64,000 bases of DNA from Hyaloperonospora brassicae (lineage: Eukaryota > Oomycota > Peronosporomycetes > Peronosporales > Peronosporaceae). Each line of letters opens with the position of its first letter. Positions within the stretch are counted from its first letter, which is position 1. The DNA is taken from assembly GCA_947650285.1 (NCBI GenBank), contig CANTFL010000298.1, positions 92,909 through 156,908 on the forward strand. Reading direction: 5' to 3'. Shown one piece after another: positions 1 through 9,638 of this stretch. Under the pieces are notes generated by a model. It was not told where the DNA came from and ran no database searches. It saw only the letters and a list, made by a program, of their open reading frames with translations. A program made the translations under genes and the position numbers.

Positions 1-1
1 A

Positions 2-3000
2 CGTCGCCCCGCGTACGGATCGAAGATACAACATATAACGGCGAAGGACCAACACGTGGTGATCCCGGTCGGAGAGTCAAGGGAAGTGAAGGTCGGGATC
101 GGAGGGGCTAAGATGAAGTTGTGGATCGCTAGAGGACCGGATTGGGTTCCCACTGTGATCTCGGGGTTGGGTAAGACGAAGTACCTGCAGATGACCAACA
201 TTAGCGACCATGAGATCATACTGCCCACCCACACTATATTAGGCTTGTGGACCGAAGGCGATATGGTACCACGAACTCAAGGTTTCGTGACGGTCGGATC
301 GGGGAAGTACAAGGAGTGGCAAACTCTGGCGTATGAGGCTACAACGGATCGAGTGAATGAACCCCCAAAAGAACAGATCGGACCACTGGTAGATCGCCCT
401 ACGTATACCACTCCCAAATGCATCATGAAACGTCAGTCCGACGCGTCAAAGGACATACCTCCAGCGATTTCCATGATAACGCAGCAAGCTGGCGATGATG
501 AATCGCAAAAGACAGATGTTGGGGTTGCGAGGGAAGTAATGGTCAACGGAGCCGAACTAGCGCGGGTGGATAGCGATCAAGAAATCGGAGCCCAACAGGC
601 TACGAAGGGAGATCGCGATACAGATCCCGACTGGCTACGTGACAGATCGTCTCTATCGAAGGCCGAACCGACTGATAAACTGCTGAATTTGGACCAGCCG
701 GGAGAGACGAAAGAGCCCAAGGAAGAAGCAATGTTAAAGACTGAAGATGCCGAGATCGCGGTAACACCAGTTTACTACCACGAGAGCGGAGATTTGTTTG
801 CTGAAGATATCGAGCAGCACATGGCAGTACTACCAGAAATGTCGGCGACTACAGAAGAAGTGACGATTGAAGACATTCAGATCGGAGATCCAAATGTGCC
901 TCTCACCACGGATCAACAGCGGCTCAGATTGCTGATCTGGAAGAGCCGTCACCTCCTCATGGGTAAAGGTAACGCCCTACCCCCAGCAGCACGGGGCGCG
1001 ATCTGTGATATTGATGTCGGTGGGGCAGCACCGATAGCGCAAAGAGTACGTCCGGTCGCACCTAAATATCGGGAGAAGCTGTCAGATCTTATCAAAGGGC
1101 TGTTAGCGGCCAAGATCGTTCAGCCATCCACGTCACCTTGGGCGTCTCCGATAGTGGTGATCATCAAGAAGAACGGAGTGGACATTCGCCTTTGTATAGA
1201 TTATCGGAGAGTGAATCAGCTGACACGCCTGATGGTGTATCCCATGCCGTTGATCAGCGATCTGCTGGAAGACCTGGATAAAGCCCTATGGTACTGTTCG
1301 TTAGACATGGCTAGTGGATTCTGGGTCGTAGAAATGACCGAACGAGCAAAATTGATCTCAGCGTTTGTTACGCCGTTTGGTCTTTTCGAGTGGTTGCGAA
1401 TGCCTTTTGGGCTTAAGAACGCGCCCCAGATCTACCAACGTCTAGTTGACAATGCGCTGTATGGATATCTCAAGATCGGCCAGAGATCAACCTCGGAGGG
1501 CCCGATCGACGTGTTCAAGGACGGCGAACCTGAGACAGATCGGCGATCTTCTATACTGGGACGCCGATCTTACATCGACGACATCCTCATACCAGCCACC
1601 TCATGGGAATCTCTGTACGCGAAAGTAGAGCGATTGCTGGAAGCATGTGATAAGTGGAATCTGTCTATCAGTCTCACAAAGAGTTTTTGGGGGTGCCGTA
1701 AAGTCGATTATTTGGGACATCGAGTGTCTGTGGATGGTCTGGAGGCTCAGCCCAAGAACTTGGAGTCGTTGATCAACATCCCGTTCCCTAGCACGCTACG
1801 AGCTATGCAATCTTTTCTCGGGAGCTTGAACTACTACCGTCGCTTCATTGAGGATTTCGCGTTGTATGCCGCGGTATTGTATGAGTTAAGAGAATCGGAT
1901 TTCTTCGAGATCGGCCGATCTCAGCTTGCAGCAGGTGACGAATGGTCGACCGAGGGTCGATGGACGGAGGCCAAGGTTGCTTTCACTATGCTAAAGGCTA
2001 AGATAGCTACAGCTCCCATGCTCAAACACTTCGACCCAGATCGCCCTCCCGTGATCGTGGTCTATGCTAGCAAGTGGGCTGTTTCAGCGGCCCTGATACA
2101 AGAGTACGATGGCGTGTATCATCCGGTGACGTTTACAAGCCGCACGTTGAAGCCAAATGAGCTTAACTACGGAACGGTGGAAAAAGAAGTGCTGGCGCTA
2201 CTTCGTGTCTTGGATGTATGCTATACTACGCTTGCCTCGCGGGAGATCACTGTGCTGACCCGACATTCTACGTTAGCGTGGTTGATGCAATCTCGAGGAC
2301 TCAACGGGAGATTAGGACGGTGGGCTGCTTTGTTGTCAAACTGGACTATGGAGGTGAAGAAATGTGAGCGAGGAGAAGAAGAAATCCTGGGCATGTTGGC
2401 AGCGAGTATCACCCCAAGAGACGAAATAGAAGAGATGCTGATCGCGATCTCCCCACGTAAAGACTGCCGACTCAAGATATCAACACCACCACCAACGGTG
2501 GAAGCAGATGAGGAGTTGCTGGTGGCCAGCTTCGATGGATCGGCGAGGATAAAAAAGAAAGGAGGGTCGTACAGTGCGGTGATATGGAGGTTACCCGAAT
2601 GGACGATCGTGGCAGCAGAATCGAGATATGCTCACAATCTGACTGTGAATGAAGCGGAGTATAATGGCTTGCTACTGTGCTTTGAGTTACTCGCCGATCT
2701 GAACAGGGGGCGAGTAATTCTGTGCGGAGATTCTAATTTGGTGATTCGACAGATGCGCGGTGAGATCGACTGCAAGGCACCGGGCCTTCAACTCCTGAGA
2801 CAAAAAGCGTTGGTGAAGCTGCGATCATGGCCTAGTCACGAGTTTCTGCATATGAAGCGAGAGTGGAACCAGAGCGCAGATCGACTAGCCAGCACAGCAT
2901 TGCAGAACGAAAAGGGAAGAATTGTTGTAGCTGAAGAAGATCGGCAAGATCTGATGACTCTGAACCGGCTCGATGAATTGTTGAAGCCCAAGCAAGATGG

Positions 3001-4723
3001 TCAGTTGGTGCGGATAGCTGCGATCACGAGATCAGCCGGGAGGATACGTCATGAACCTGAAGTGGTACAGGAGGAGATAGTACAGAGGATTAGGGTACAA
3101 CGAATTGTCCAAGCTCAAGATGAAGAGTGTTGGATTGTCAATCTCAAGAAGTATCTAAGTGGCGATGTATCAACCTTGGACGCGGGAGAGGTGAAGATGT
3201 GTGCAAAACTGGCGCCAGAATACGAGATCGATGAGAACGATCTGCTATTTTTCTGCCCCATGGCGAAAAGAGAGTCAGAAGATCGCGATGGTTTGATGCG
3301 GTTGGTGATCCCTGAGATGTTGCAACAGGATTTTTTGCATCACTATCATACGAGTCTGGAAGGAGGCCATCAGGGTATCGGTAGAACTTATCAGAGGATC
3401 AGATCGCGATTCCATTGGAGAGGACTATATCGGAGTGTGCAACGATATGTGGGCGAATGTACCGACTGTGAAACGGGAAAAGGAAGCCCGACGATTCATG
3501 GGAGATCCCCGGGCAACTTACACGCAACCTATCCATTTCAGATCATCGCAATGGATCATATACCGTCGTTGCCCAAGTCTATCAAGGGGAATACCGAACT
3601 GCTTATTTGGGTGGATCTCTTCTCGGGATATGTGATTGCAAAGGCTAGCTCATCACGAGCAGCACAAACAATAGCTGAGAATTACGAAGAATGTGTGTTT
3701 CGGCGTTTCGGAGCTAGCGAGGCTATCAGACACGATCGAGAACCGGGATTTATGTCCGATTTTTTCCGAGCCTTCAGTCGGATCGTAGGACAGAAACAGC
3801 GTGCTACCATGGCCTACAGGCCACAAGCAAATGGAACAGCCGAACGAATGGTGCAAACCTTGACGCATTCGCTCAAGATGTACGTGGCTGAAGTGGACCA
3901 ACGGGACTGGGATGAGTATGCTGAGCGACTCACATTTGCAATTAACACCGCACAAGATCGGATCCGGGGGGACACCCCATTCTATCTGATTCATGGGTGG
4001 GATCCACGATCGACGTTGGAAGCTACGTTATCAGTGGGGAACACGAGAACAAGAGATCGCGATCCGAAGCGGTGGAGATATAGTATCCAAAGACAATACC
4101 AGCGAGCTCGATCCGCAGTGAACGATCAACTACGAGCTGCGATCCAAGAGAGGGCAGATCGACATAATGAAGATTTGGAGCAACATGAGATCGAAGTGGG
4201 AACGCAAGTTTGGTTATACCTGGATCGAGTCAAAGAGGGATATGCGAAGAAGCTAGCGCATATGTGGCATGGTCCATTCCGAGTTGCGGACATTTGTGGA
4301 GATCACGCTGTGAAATTGGAGATCGCCGGAACTCCGTATCGGTTATTTCCGATTGTACATTTATCGAAGCTAAAAAAGGTAAAAACGTTCCCTGAACGGC
4401 CGAAGGATCAGCTGACGATAGACGAAGCAGAGCGCTTGGATTTTGATGAGGCTCTGCTGCCAGAAGATAGTTGGGAGAGTGAGCTTGAGGAAGGAGAGTA
4501 CGAAGTAGAAGAAATATTGGATGTGCGATCTGGTAGGAAAACCCGTTATGGGCGAGTACACCGACAGTTTCTGGTGAAGTGGAAGGCACATCCCGATCTA
4601 AGTTGGGTGGATGAGGCCGATCTGAGTTGTGGGGCGATCTTGCAGGAGTTTGAGCGGAACCGAGTGAGTCGAAACCGTTTCGAAGCGATGCAGTCTCACG
4701 AAGGCAAGTCGGACGAACCTTAA
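2..4723 (+). CDS. pol: Gypsy pol polyprotein (RT, dual RNase H, integrase, chromodomain), 5' partial
   Basis: The frame is open from base 2, so the first candidate start (GTG at 56) is only an artefact of the window edge. Numbering from base 56: reverse transcriptase about 320-600 with catalytic YIDD at 506-509; a first RNase H about 660-790 in which the usual catalytic Asp positions read Tyr670 (YAS for DAS) and Arg736 (TRH for TDH); a second RNase H about 820-945 with a full set D827, E868, D892, D942; integrase zinc finger (H..H, CTDC) about 1110-1150; integrase core D1167, D1227, E1263 with 35 residues between the last two (D35E); chromodomain about 1480-1545 ending near the TAA at 4721-4723. 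Function: copying element RNA to DNA and integrating it. The dual RNase H is known in oomycete and plant Gypsy elements. No internal stop or frameshift, so probably functional. Confidence 0.93.
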   Translation, partial: RRPAYGSKIQHITAKDQHVVIPVGESREVKVGIGGAKMKLWIARGPDWVPTVISGLGKTKYLQMTNISDHEIILPTHTILGLWTEGDMVPRTQGFVTVGSGKYKEWQTLAYEATTDRVNEPPKEQIGPLVDRPTYTTPKCIMKRQSDASKDIPPAISMITQQAGDDESQKTDVGVAREVMVNGAELARVDSDQEIGAQQATKGDRDTDPDWLRDRSSLSKAEPTDKLLNLDQPGETKEPKEEAMLKTEDAEIAVTPVYYHESGDLFAEDIEQHMAVLPEMSATTEEVTIEDIQIGDPNVPLTTDQQRLRLLIWKSRHLLMGKGNALPPAARGAICDIDVGGAAPIAQRVRPVAPKYREKLSDLIKGLLAAKIVQPSTSPWASPIVVIIKKNGVDIRLCIDYRRVNQLTRLMVYPMPLISDLLEDLDKALWYCSLDMASGFWVVEMTERAKLISAFVTPFGLFEWLRMPFGLKNAPQIYQRLVDNALYGYLKIGQRSTSEGPIDVFKDGEPETDRRSSILGRRSYIDDILIPATSWESLYAKVERLLEACDKWNLSISLTKSFWGCRKVDYLGHRVSVDGLEAQPKNLESLINIPFPSTLRAMQSFLGSLNYYRRFIEDFALYAAVLYELRESDFFEIGRSQLAAGDEWSTEGRWTEAKVAFTMLKAKIATAPMLKHFDPDRPPVIVVYASKWAVSAALIQEYDGVYHPVTFTSRTLKPNELNYGTVEKEVLALLRVLDVCYTTLASREITVLTRHSTLAWLMQSRGLNGRLGRWAALLSNWTMEVKKCERGEEEILGMLAASITPRDEIEEMLIAISPRKDCRLKISTPPPTVEADEELLVASFDGSARIKKKGGSYSAVIWRLPEWTIVAAESRYAHNLTVNEAEYNGLLLCFELLADLNRGRVILCGDSNLVIRQMRGEIDCKAPGLQLLRQKALVKLRSWPSHEFLHMKREWNQSADRLASTALQNEKGRIVVAEEDRQDLMTLNRLDELLKPKQDGQLVRIAAITRSAGRIRHEPEVVQEEIVQRIRVQRIVQAQDEECWIVNLKKYLSGDVSTLDAGEVKMCAKLAPEYEIDENDLLFFCPMAKRESEDRDGLMRLVIPEMLQQDFLHHYHTSLEGGHQGIGRTYQRIRSRFHWRGLYRSVQRYVGECTDCETGKGSPTIHGRSPGNLHATYPFQIIAMDHIPSLPKSIKGNTELLIWVDLFSGYVIAKASSSRAAQTIAENYEECVFRRFGASEAIRHDREPGFMSDFFRAFSRIVGQKQRATMAYRPQANGTAERMVQTLTHSLKMYVAEVDQRDWDEYAERLTFAINTAQDRIRGDTPFYLIHGWDPRSTLEATLSVGNTRTRDRDPKRWRYSIQRQYQRARSAVNDQLRAAIQERADRHNEDLEQHEIEVGTQVWLYLDRVKEGYAKKLAHMWHGPFRVADICGDHAVKLEIAGTPYRLFPIVHLSKLKKVKTFPERPKDQLTIDEAERLDFDEALLPEDSWESELEEGEYEVEEILDVRSGRKTRYGRVHRQFLVKWKAHPDLSWVDEADLSCGAILQEFERNRVSRNRFEAMQSHEGKSDEP

Positions 4724-4984
4724 CAGTTCGAACAAGTGTGCTAGGCGGTAGCACATGCTGGTGGATGAGGTTGCAAGATGTGCTGGGAGGTAGCACAGGC
4801 TGATGGATGGTGTTTTTGTGTATGAGTATGGAGATAGTCACGTGAATTACCTTACTGAATGATGTGGAGCGAGAAGGATCGAGGTCGTGGAAGTTGCAAA
4901 GAATGAAGTACCTAAGAAAAGAGACGATGATCGAATGACTTACACGATTATGAAAGACGATCGGGCTCGGGCACCGATCTTGAA

Positions 4985-7762
4985 CTAAGACGATGGAGCA
5001 GGCTTGAACTTGTCCTGTAGACGGGGAATCTGCGATCCGGGGTGATCCCAATAGGCGTTGCGGAACTGGTTGCGCCAAGGATCCTCTTGGTCGGCCATGT
5101 CCAACGCCTCTAGCAAGTCAGCTGGGTCGTTAGAGTGTCCTAACCCTGGATACCAAACTCGTTCTTCATGTGGGCGCGGATAGTGGAGGAAGAAGGGATC
5201 CAGCAAGATGTCGAGATCACAGTGGCCAGAGATCATGCCGTTGAGTATCTTCTTCAAGAAGTTCTTCCAACGTGCTCCAAAGCGAGATCGGCGCTGCTTT
5301 CGTTGACGCCAGAAAGTTTGCATAAACCGTTCGGATCGTCGCTGGGCCGGAGAGATCGGGAAAGCATGAGTAGATTCCCATAGAGCTTGCCGATGAGTGG
5401 ACTCAAGCTCCAGGTAATGATGACTCATGTCTCGATACCATCCAGTCATGGTGAACGATATCGGGTTGACGGGGACCACAATATTGTCCCAGGGGGCCGT
5501 AGCGTAAAGAGCCTGGATGTGCTGCCGCGAAATCAGCCCAGAGGCCCAAGTCCCCGTCGGAGGAGCTCGCCCATGACTGTGGAAGGGGAACAGAAAATTC
5601 CTGGGCTTGGAGTAGTGGTGAAACAGCAGTTCAATGGTCATGGTCCTCACGCAAACCATCGCGATCCGCGAAACTGACCAGGGAGCGATCTCGGAAGCTA
5701 CCCGTCGGGAAGGCGCCAGATAATTGGGAATCCACCGATCCCGTGGCTGCTGGAGTGGTGGAAGATGGTCGAAATCAACGGAAGAGATGACTCGGTTAGC
5801 CACTTGGCGCGTCGGAAGGGTGATGCTGTTTTCGCTATCGGACAAATGGCGATCCGAAAGCGCAGTAGACCCCGGAGGCGGACTAGCGGAGCCAGTCTCG
5901 CTGTGTGTTTCCCCTGTCGGCGACACCTCCATATCTTCCACGTCTCCATCATCTTGAATTTCAATTACGGGGGCAGCCGCGACCGGAGAGGATGGGTACG
6001 AAAGATAACGGGGTTCCGGAGCGTCTGGAGAGAGCGACCGCGACAGTGCTTGAGCTGATGCGGTAGCTGCGGAAGAAGCGGAAGCGACCTGGGCAGCCGG
6101 AGAGGAGTCTAAAGTCGAAGATCGGGCATCCGACTTAGGCTGACGACGAGCGGTCGATCTCGAGCGGGACAACACGGAACGGGTCAAATCTCCCGAGCTA
6201 GAGTCTGACTCGGTTGGCTCCCCACTTCCCGATCCAGTCCTAGAAGACGTGGACGAGGGCGGCGAAGAAGAAAAATTGGGTGAAGGCTTGGGCGGGGCCG
6301 ATCTGGGGAGTTTCTTGGAAGATATTGAGGGATTCAACGACAATAGCCGGGAGGCCACACGGGTGGCAGAAGAATCTCTGAATCGTGACCGTGGTCGAAC
6401 CCGCTGACGCTTGGTAGGCGGGCCAGACGATCTCGATCTGGACCTACGGGCAAGCGATCTCGATCTCTGGGTGGCGGAAACAGGTGGCGATCCGGCCGGA
6501 GTAGCACTCTTGGGCGTCGGTCGAATGGTCAGTGCAGACGACCGGGACCCGAGTATAGCACTGTTCAGGGTGTCGAGGAGGGCACGGTGTTCTGCTATGG
6601 CCCGATCCCGATCGTGCTCCGCCACCTGCAGCTGGTCGTGCACCGTGAGGTGTTCCGCAAGCTGACGACGGAGGTTGGCGTTTTCCATCCGCGAAAGTGC
6701 CAACTGACCCTCCAGAGGAGTCAAGCCATCCACTTGTTGCACGAGATCGCTAATTGAAGCCAGTCCCTCTGCGATCTCCGCTTGAGACCGATCCAATTCC
6801 TCCTTCAAGTGCAAAACATCTATGTGAAGGAAAGACCTGTCGGTGGTCAACTGGTCACGCTGCTGTCGGAGAGAATTGATTTCGGCTTGGAGCGAAGTGA
6901 TTTGAGCCCTCAAAGCGTTCACCTGTCGTTCCAAGCTGCCTCGATCCTCATCGTTGGCACGTAGCAAAGCGCGTAGCCGGAGAATCTGCGCCGATTGGTC
7001 TCGATGTGTCCGCAGAGCTCGTTTACAATCGCTCAGAGAATGTACTGCGTCGACGTAGCGGCCTTGCATCAAATCATATCGACGCTGGACAAAAGAGACG
7101 AAAGGTGCGGCCGATCTGTACAGAGAATCAATCTCGTCTCGCAAGCGATCCCCCCGGGCGACCGCATCTCGGTATGACTGCTGAAGCGCATGAATTGTAT
7201 CGGTTTGGCTGCAGAAGGTAGCCTCTCGATCCCACAAATAAGAGATCGTAGCCAACGTAAGACGAACGTCGTCGGCAGAAACTCGCGGAACGAAGCCGGT
7301 GACGCCCGCAATTGGAGCAGACCCTGTACGAGACTCACTAGGGGCCAGAATGTCGGAGCTGAACGCACCCAGGGTCGCCGGAGGTGCAGGAAGTGAGGAC
7401 GGCTCAGAGGGACGATCTGGCGATCCCGTGACGATCGATGGCGACCCGACCGAACTGGAATCACTTGGAGACTCGTGTCGATCTGGAACAATTGGAGCAT
7501 ACATCCCGCGGTCCGGCGACCCAGACGGCAAGTTGCGGGCTGGGGACGAAGGTCTGGTCGGCTGTCGATCTGGCGATCTCGGGGCGATCGGTGGAGATCC
7601 GGCTGGACCTAGATGGCTTGGAGACGCATGTTGATCTGGGACGATTGGAGCATACCTCCCGCGATCCGGCGATCCAGACGACGGGTCGCGATCCGGAGAC
7701 AGAAACACGGTGGAGCCTTCTGACGAGATCGGCGAGGTGGGGAGATGCGCTGGAGAGGCCAT
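4985..7762 (-). CDS. Antisense ORF of family A Gypsy: coiled-coil, basic, unknown protein
   Basis: A 925-codon frame lies on the strand opposite to pol and converges on it. The frame opens at a GTG (7864) inside the 3' LTR after an in-frame stop; the first ATG is at 7762, which I take as the start. From that Met: Ser/Pro-rich disordered region with two 50-residue repeats containing SPDRG and YAPIVPD; long heptad-like coiled coil about 205-405; a strongly basic Arg/Ser stretch about 432-462 containing PTKRQRVRPRSR, nuclear-signal-like; Ser-rich region; hydrophobic-acidic motif VIEIQDDGDVEDMEV about 596-610; and a C-terminal domain about 680-925 rich in Trp, His and Arg. I do not recognise the family. 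An open frame of this length cannot be chance, so expression from the 3' LTR on the antisense strand is likely. A role in chromatin, or in controlling sense expression like other antisense retroelement proteins, is inference. Confidence 0.75.
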   Translation of the reverse strand: MASPAHLPTSPISSEGSTVFLSPDRDPSSGSPDRGRYAPIVPDQHASPSHLGPAGSPPIAPRSPDRQPTRPSSPARNLPSGSPDRGMYAPIVPDRHESPSDSSSVGSPSIVTGSPDRPSEPSSLPAPPATLGAFSSDILAPSESRTGSAPIAGVTGFVPRVSADDVRLTLATISYLWDREATFCSQTDTIHALQQSYRDAVARGDRLRDEIDSLYRSAAPFVSFVQRRYDLMQGRYVDAVHSLSDCKRALRTHRDQSAQILRLRALLRANDEDRGSLERQVNALRAQITSLQAEINSLRQQRDQLTTDRSFLHIDVLHLKEELDRSQAEIAEGLASISDLVQQVDGLTPLEGQLALSRMENANLRRQLAEHLTVHDQLQVAEHDRDRAIAEHRALLDTLNSAILGSRSSALTIRPTPKSATPAGSPPVSATQRSRSLARRSRSRSSGPPTKRQRVRPRSRFRDSSATRVASRLLSLNPSISSKKLPRSAPPKPSPNFSSSPPSSTSSRTGSGSGEPTESDSSSGDLTRSVLSRSRSTARRQPKSDARSSTLDSSPAAQVASASSAATASAQALSRSLSPDAPEPRYLSYPSSPVAAAPVIEIQDDGDVEDMEVSPTGETHSETGSASPPPGSTALSDRHLSDSENSITLPTRQVANRVISSVDFDHLPPLQQPRDRWIPNYLAPSRRVASEIAPWSVSRIAMVCVRTMTIELLFHHYSKPRNFLFPFHSHGRAPPTGTWASGLISRQHIQALYATAPWDNIVVPVNPISFTMTGWYRDMSHHYLELESTHRQALWESTHAFPISPAQRRSERFMQTFWRQRKQRRSRFGARWKNFLKKILNGMISGHCDLDILLDPFFLHYPRPHEERVWYPGLGHSNDPADLLEALDMADQEDPWRNQFRNAYWDHPGSQIPRLQDKFKPAPSS
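7391..7690. repeat. Tandem duplication, 2 x 150 bp, inside antisense ORF
   Basis: Two consecutive 150-bp units (about 7391-7540 and 7541-7690) match clearly: the string gattggagcatac recurs 150 bp apart, as do the flanking GATC-rich stretches. The period is a multiple of three, so it encodes the 50-residue repeat in the antisense protein. Confidence 0.75.
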
Positions 7763-7839
7763 AAGACGGACTTGAGTGGTTGGAGCGAAGTTGATGAGTG
7801 ACTGCACTGAGGTCAATTGCTGTACAATGGACTTCAGTA

Positions 7840-7849
7840 CAGGGGGCGG
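7840..7849 (+). other. Polypurine tract of family A
   Basis: The run cagggggcgg sits one base before the 3' LTR start at 7851, where the plus-strand DNA primer of LTR retrotransposons is made. Confidence 0.7.
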
Positions 7850-7850
7850 T

Positions 7851-9633
7851 TGTGGTGAAGTCACTCATCAAATTTTGTACGAGGATCGGTGGCTACACAT
7901 TTGGGACGCCACTCACTGGTGGAAAAAGAGGCCATGGGACTTGGCGATCCAATAAGGAAACAGGATCGGCGATCCGATCCAACTGTCGTCAGAATGATGG
8001 GTATGGAACGATCTGAGACGGGGTGATCCGGGACAAGACGACAGTTAGGACGATTTCCATGGAGTGATCTGGGACAAGGATCTGAGATCGGGCGATGTGA
8101 TGTGACTATGTGACGAAGGTGTAACATCCTGCAGACCGGTGACACTCTCTACGGGTCTCCCAAAGGGAGTACTGATTTAGGTTAATTATGGACCGATCTG
8201 GAAGTGGGGTTGTTTGTGGGGGTCCGTGGGACCGTTGTGAGAATTGTGGATGGTCCCATTGTGCGGATAAACCGTTGAGTATAGTATCGGAGTATGCACA
8301 ATGAACGGAAAAGGCATATAGGGCCGGATCGCACTGTGTCGATCCTCAACGATCTCGAATTGGACATCAGATCGGTCATGTTCCCTGCTGGTTATGGATA
8401 TATCGATGATGGAGCTATTGTATGATGATGTACATGCTTGTTGGAGATCCATGAGTGATGTCCCAAAAGTTCAGACCGAAAGAGCCAGTGGAAGCCGGTC
8501 GAATTGACGTCGCAAAATGGATTTAGACACGTTCCACATCTTGGATACTATTTTGGACTTTTCGGTACCAAAATTGGGTATTTGGTACCATATTTGGAAT
8601 TTGGTCCTTTTTTGGTGTCTAGGTACGATATCGGGAGTATTGGCGCTATCTTTGGAGTACAGGTCACGAAATTTCGACACGTGTTCAAGGGGGCGGTCAA
8701 GCTTAAAGGTGATATCGACTTGGAGAGTGACCTACGGTTGGGAATAGGCTTAATGATAGGTCGGATATTAATTTGGTTGGTTAATAAACAGACTTGAACT
8801 CTACTTCTTCTGCTCACGACGCACGTTCTCCTCCCCTCTTCTCCGGGCAAGATTGATTTGGCTTCCCCGGCGGGTCAAGGCACGCGTGTTACAGGGACAC
8901 AGAAGACCGATCTTGGATTGTTGGCCAAGATCGAGAAGAGCGATCTCGGGATATCTGGCCCGGATCGATCAAGTACTCACACTCAACTCAACTGCTAGGG
9001 TAGCAGCCACACAACAAAGGAAAAGGAAAAGGATTTTGGACACAAGATCGCGAGACGGCTCAAGTGGTCAGAAGATCTGGACAAGGCGTTCAAGACAAGA
9101 CCGAGCAAGATCGAAGCGATCTACTGGACATATCGGCGTGTTTCATTTTGGCGAAACCAAGAACCGATCTGTCCATATTGCGCACTTCCGGCAAGATCGG
9201 CCGATCCCGAGACCAGATCGGACCGATCCCAACGCAAGATCGACGCAAGACTATTATTTGCTGAGTGAAGATTTCCGCACAGCGAAGACCCCGATCCCGA
9301 AGACAAATCGAGATCGGTGTGATTCAAGATCGAGATCGCGACATCTCCAAATAGAGATCGCCGCGACTCAAGATCAGGATCGCAGAACCCCCGTTCGTGG
9401 TGTGAAGATTTCCGCACCGGAAGCGAACGCTCAACCCCAAACCCTCAGCGAGATCGACATCTCCCAAGGCCATTACGAAGAGCTCAAGCCAGCCCAACCG
9501 ACGGGTACACAAGGTGAGCACAAGGTTATACAGCAAGGCACGGATCGGAGTACCCCCTCCGTGAGTCGGCAAGTCTGGGCAAGTGGAAGATCGACACTCA
9601 CTAAAGTAATTTTGTGAGATCGACTTCACCACA
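7851..9633 (+). repeat. 3' LTR of family A (1783 bp)
   Basis: Starts TGTGGTGAAGTC and ends GACTTCACCACA, a perfect 12-bp terminal inverted repeat around the required TG..CA. It follows a polypurine tract. A diverged full-length relative is the solo LTR at 32304-34252, and the U5 part is recognisable in LTR relics ending or starting at 24091, 42061, 51327, 57050 and 59983. A conserved U5 core near 9500 reads ccgacgggtacacaaggt. The 8850-9400 part is dense in GATC. Expected to hold promoter and polyadenylation signals for the sense transcript and perhaps an antisense promoter. Confidence 0.88.
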
Positions 9634-9638
9634 TTCTT

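Larger units (their letters stand above)
1..9633 (+). mobile_element. Ty3/Gypsy LTR retrotransposon, family A, 5' part outside window
   Basis: The left edge cuts the element inside pol, shortly after where the protease should end. Order seen: pol (sense), 262-bp gap, long antisense ORF (4985-7762), purine tract (7840-7849), 3' LTR (7851-9633). Gag, protease, primer site and 5' LTR are not in the window, but decayed relatives at 24-28 kb and 52-57 kb show them. The sequence is rich in GATC. The coding frames are intact, so the copy is probably young; its LTR pair cannot be compared here. The 5 bases after the LTR are TTCTT (9634-9638), a possible target duplication that cannot be checked. Confidence 0.9.

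Noticed and set aside
4230..5078. Minus-strand 282-codon frame at the end of family A pol
   Set aside because: Overlaps pol and the start of the antisense gene in another frame; Pro/Ser/His-rich with no domain and no good reason to be coding.
7299..7764. Plus-strand frames over the antisense repeats
   Set aside because: Their repeated residues only mirror the 150-bp duplication of the antisense gene.
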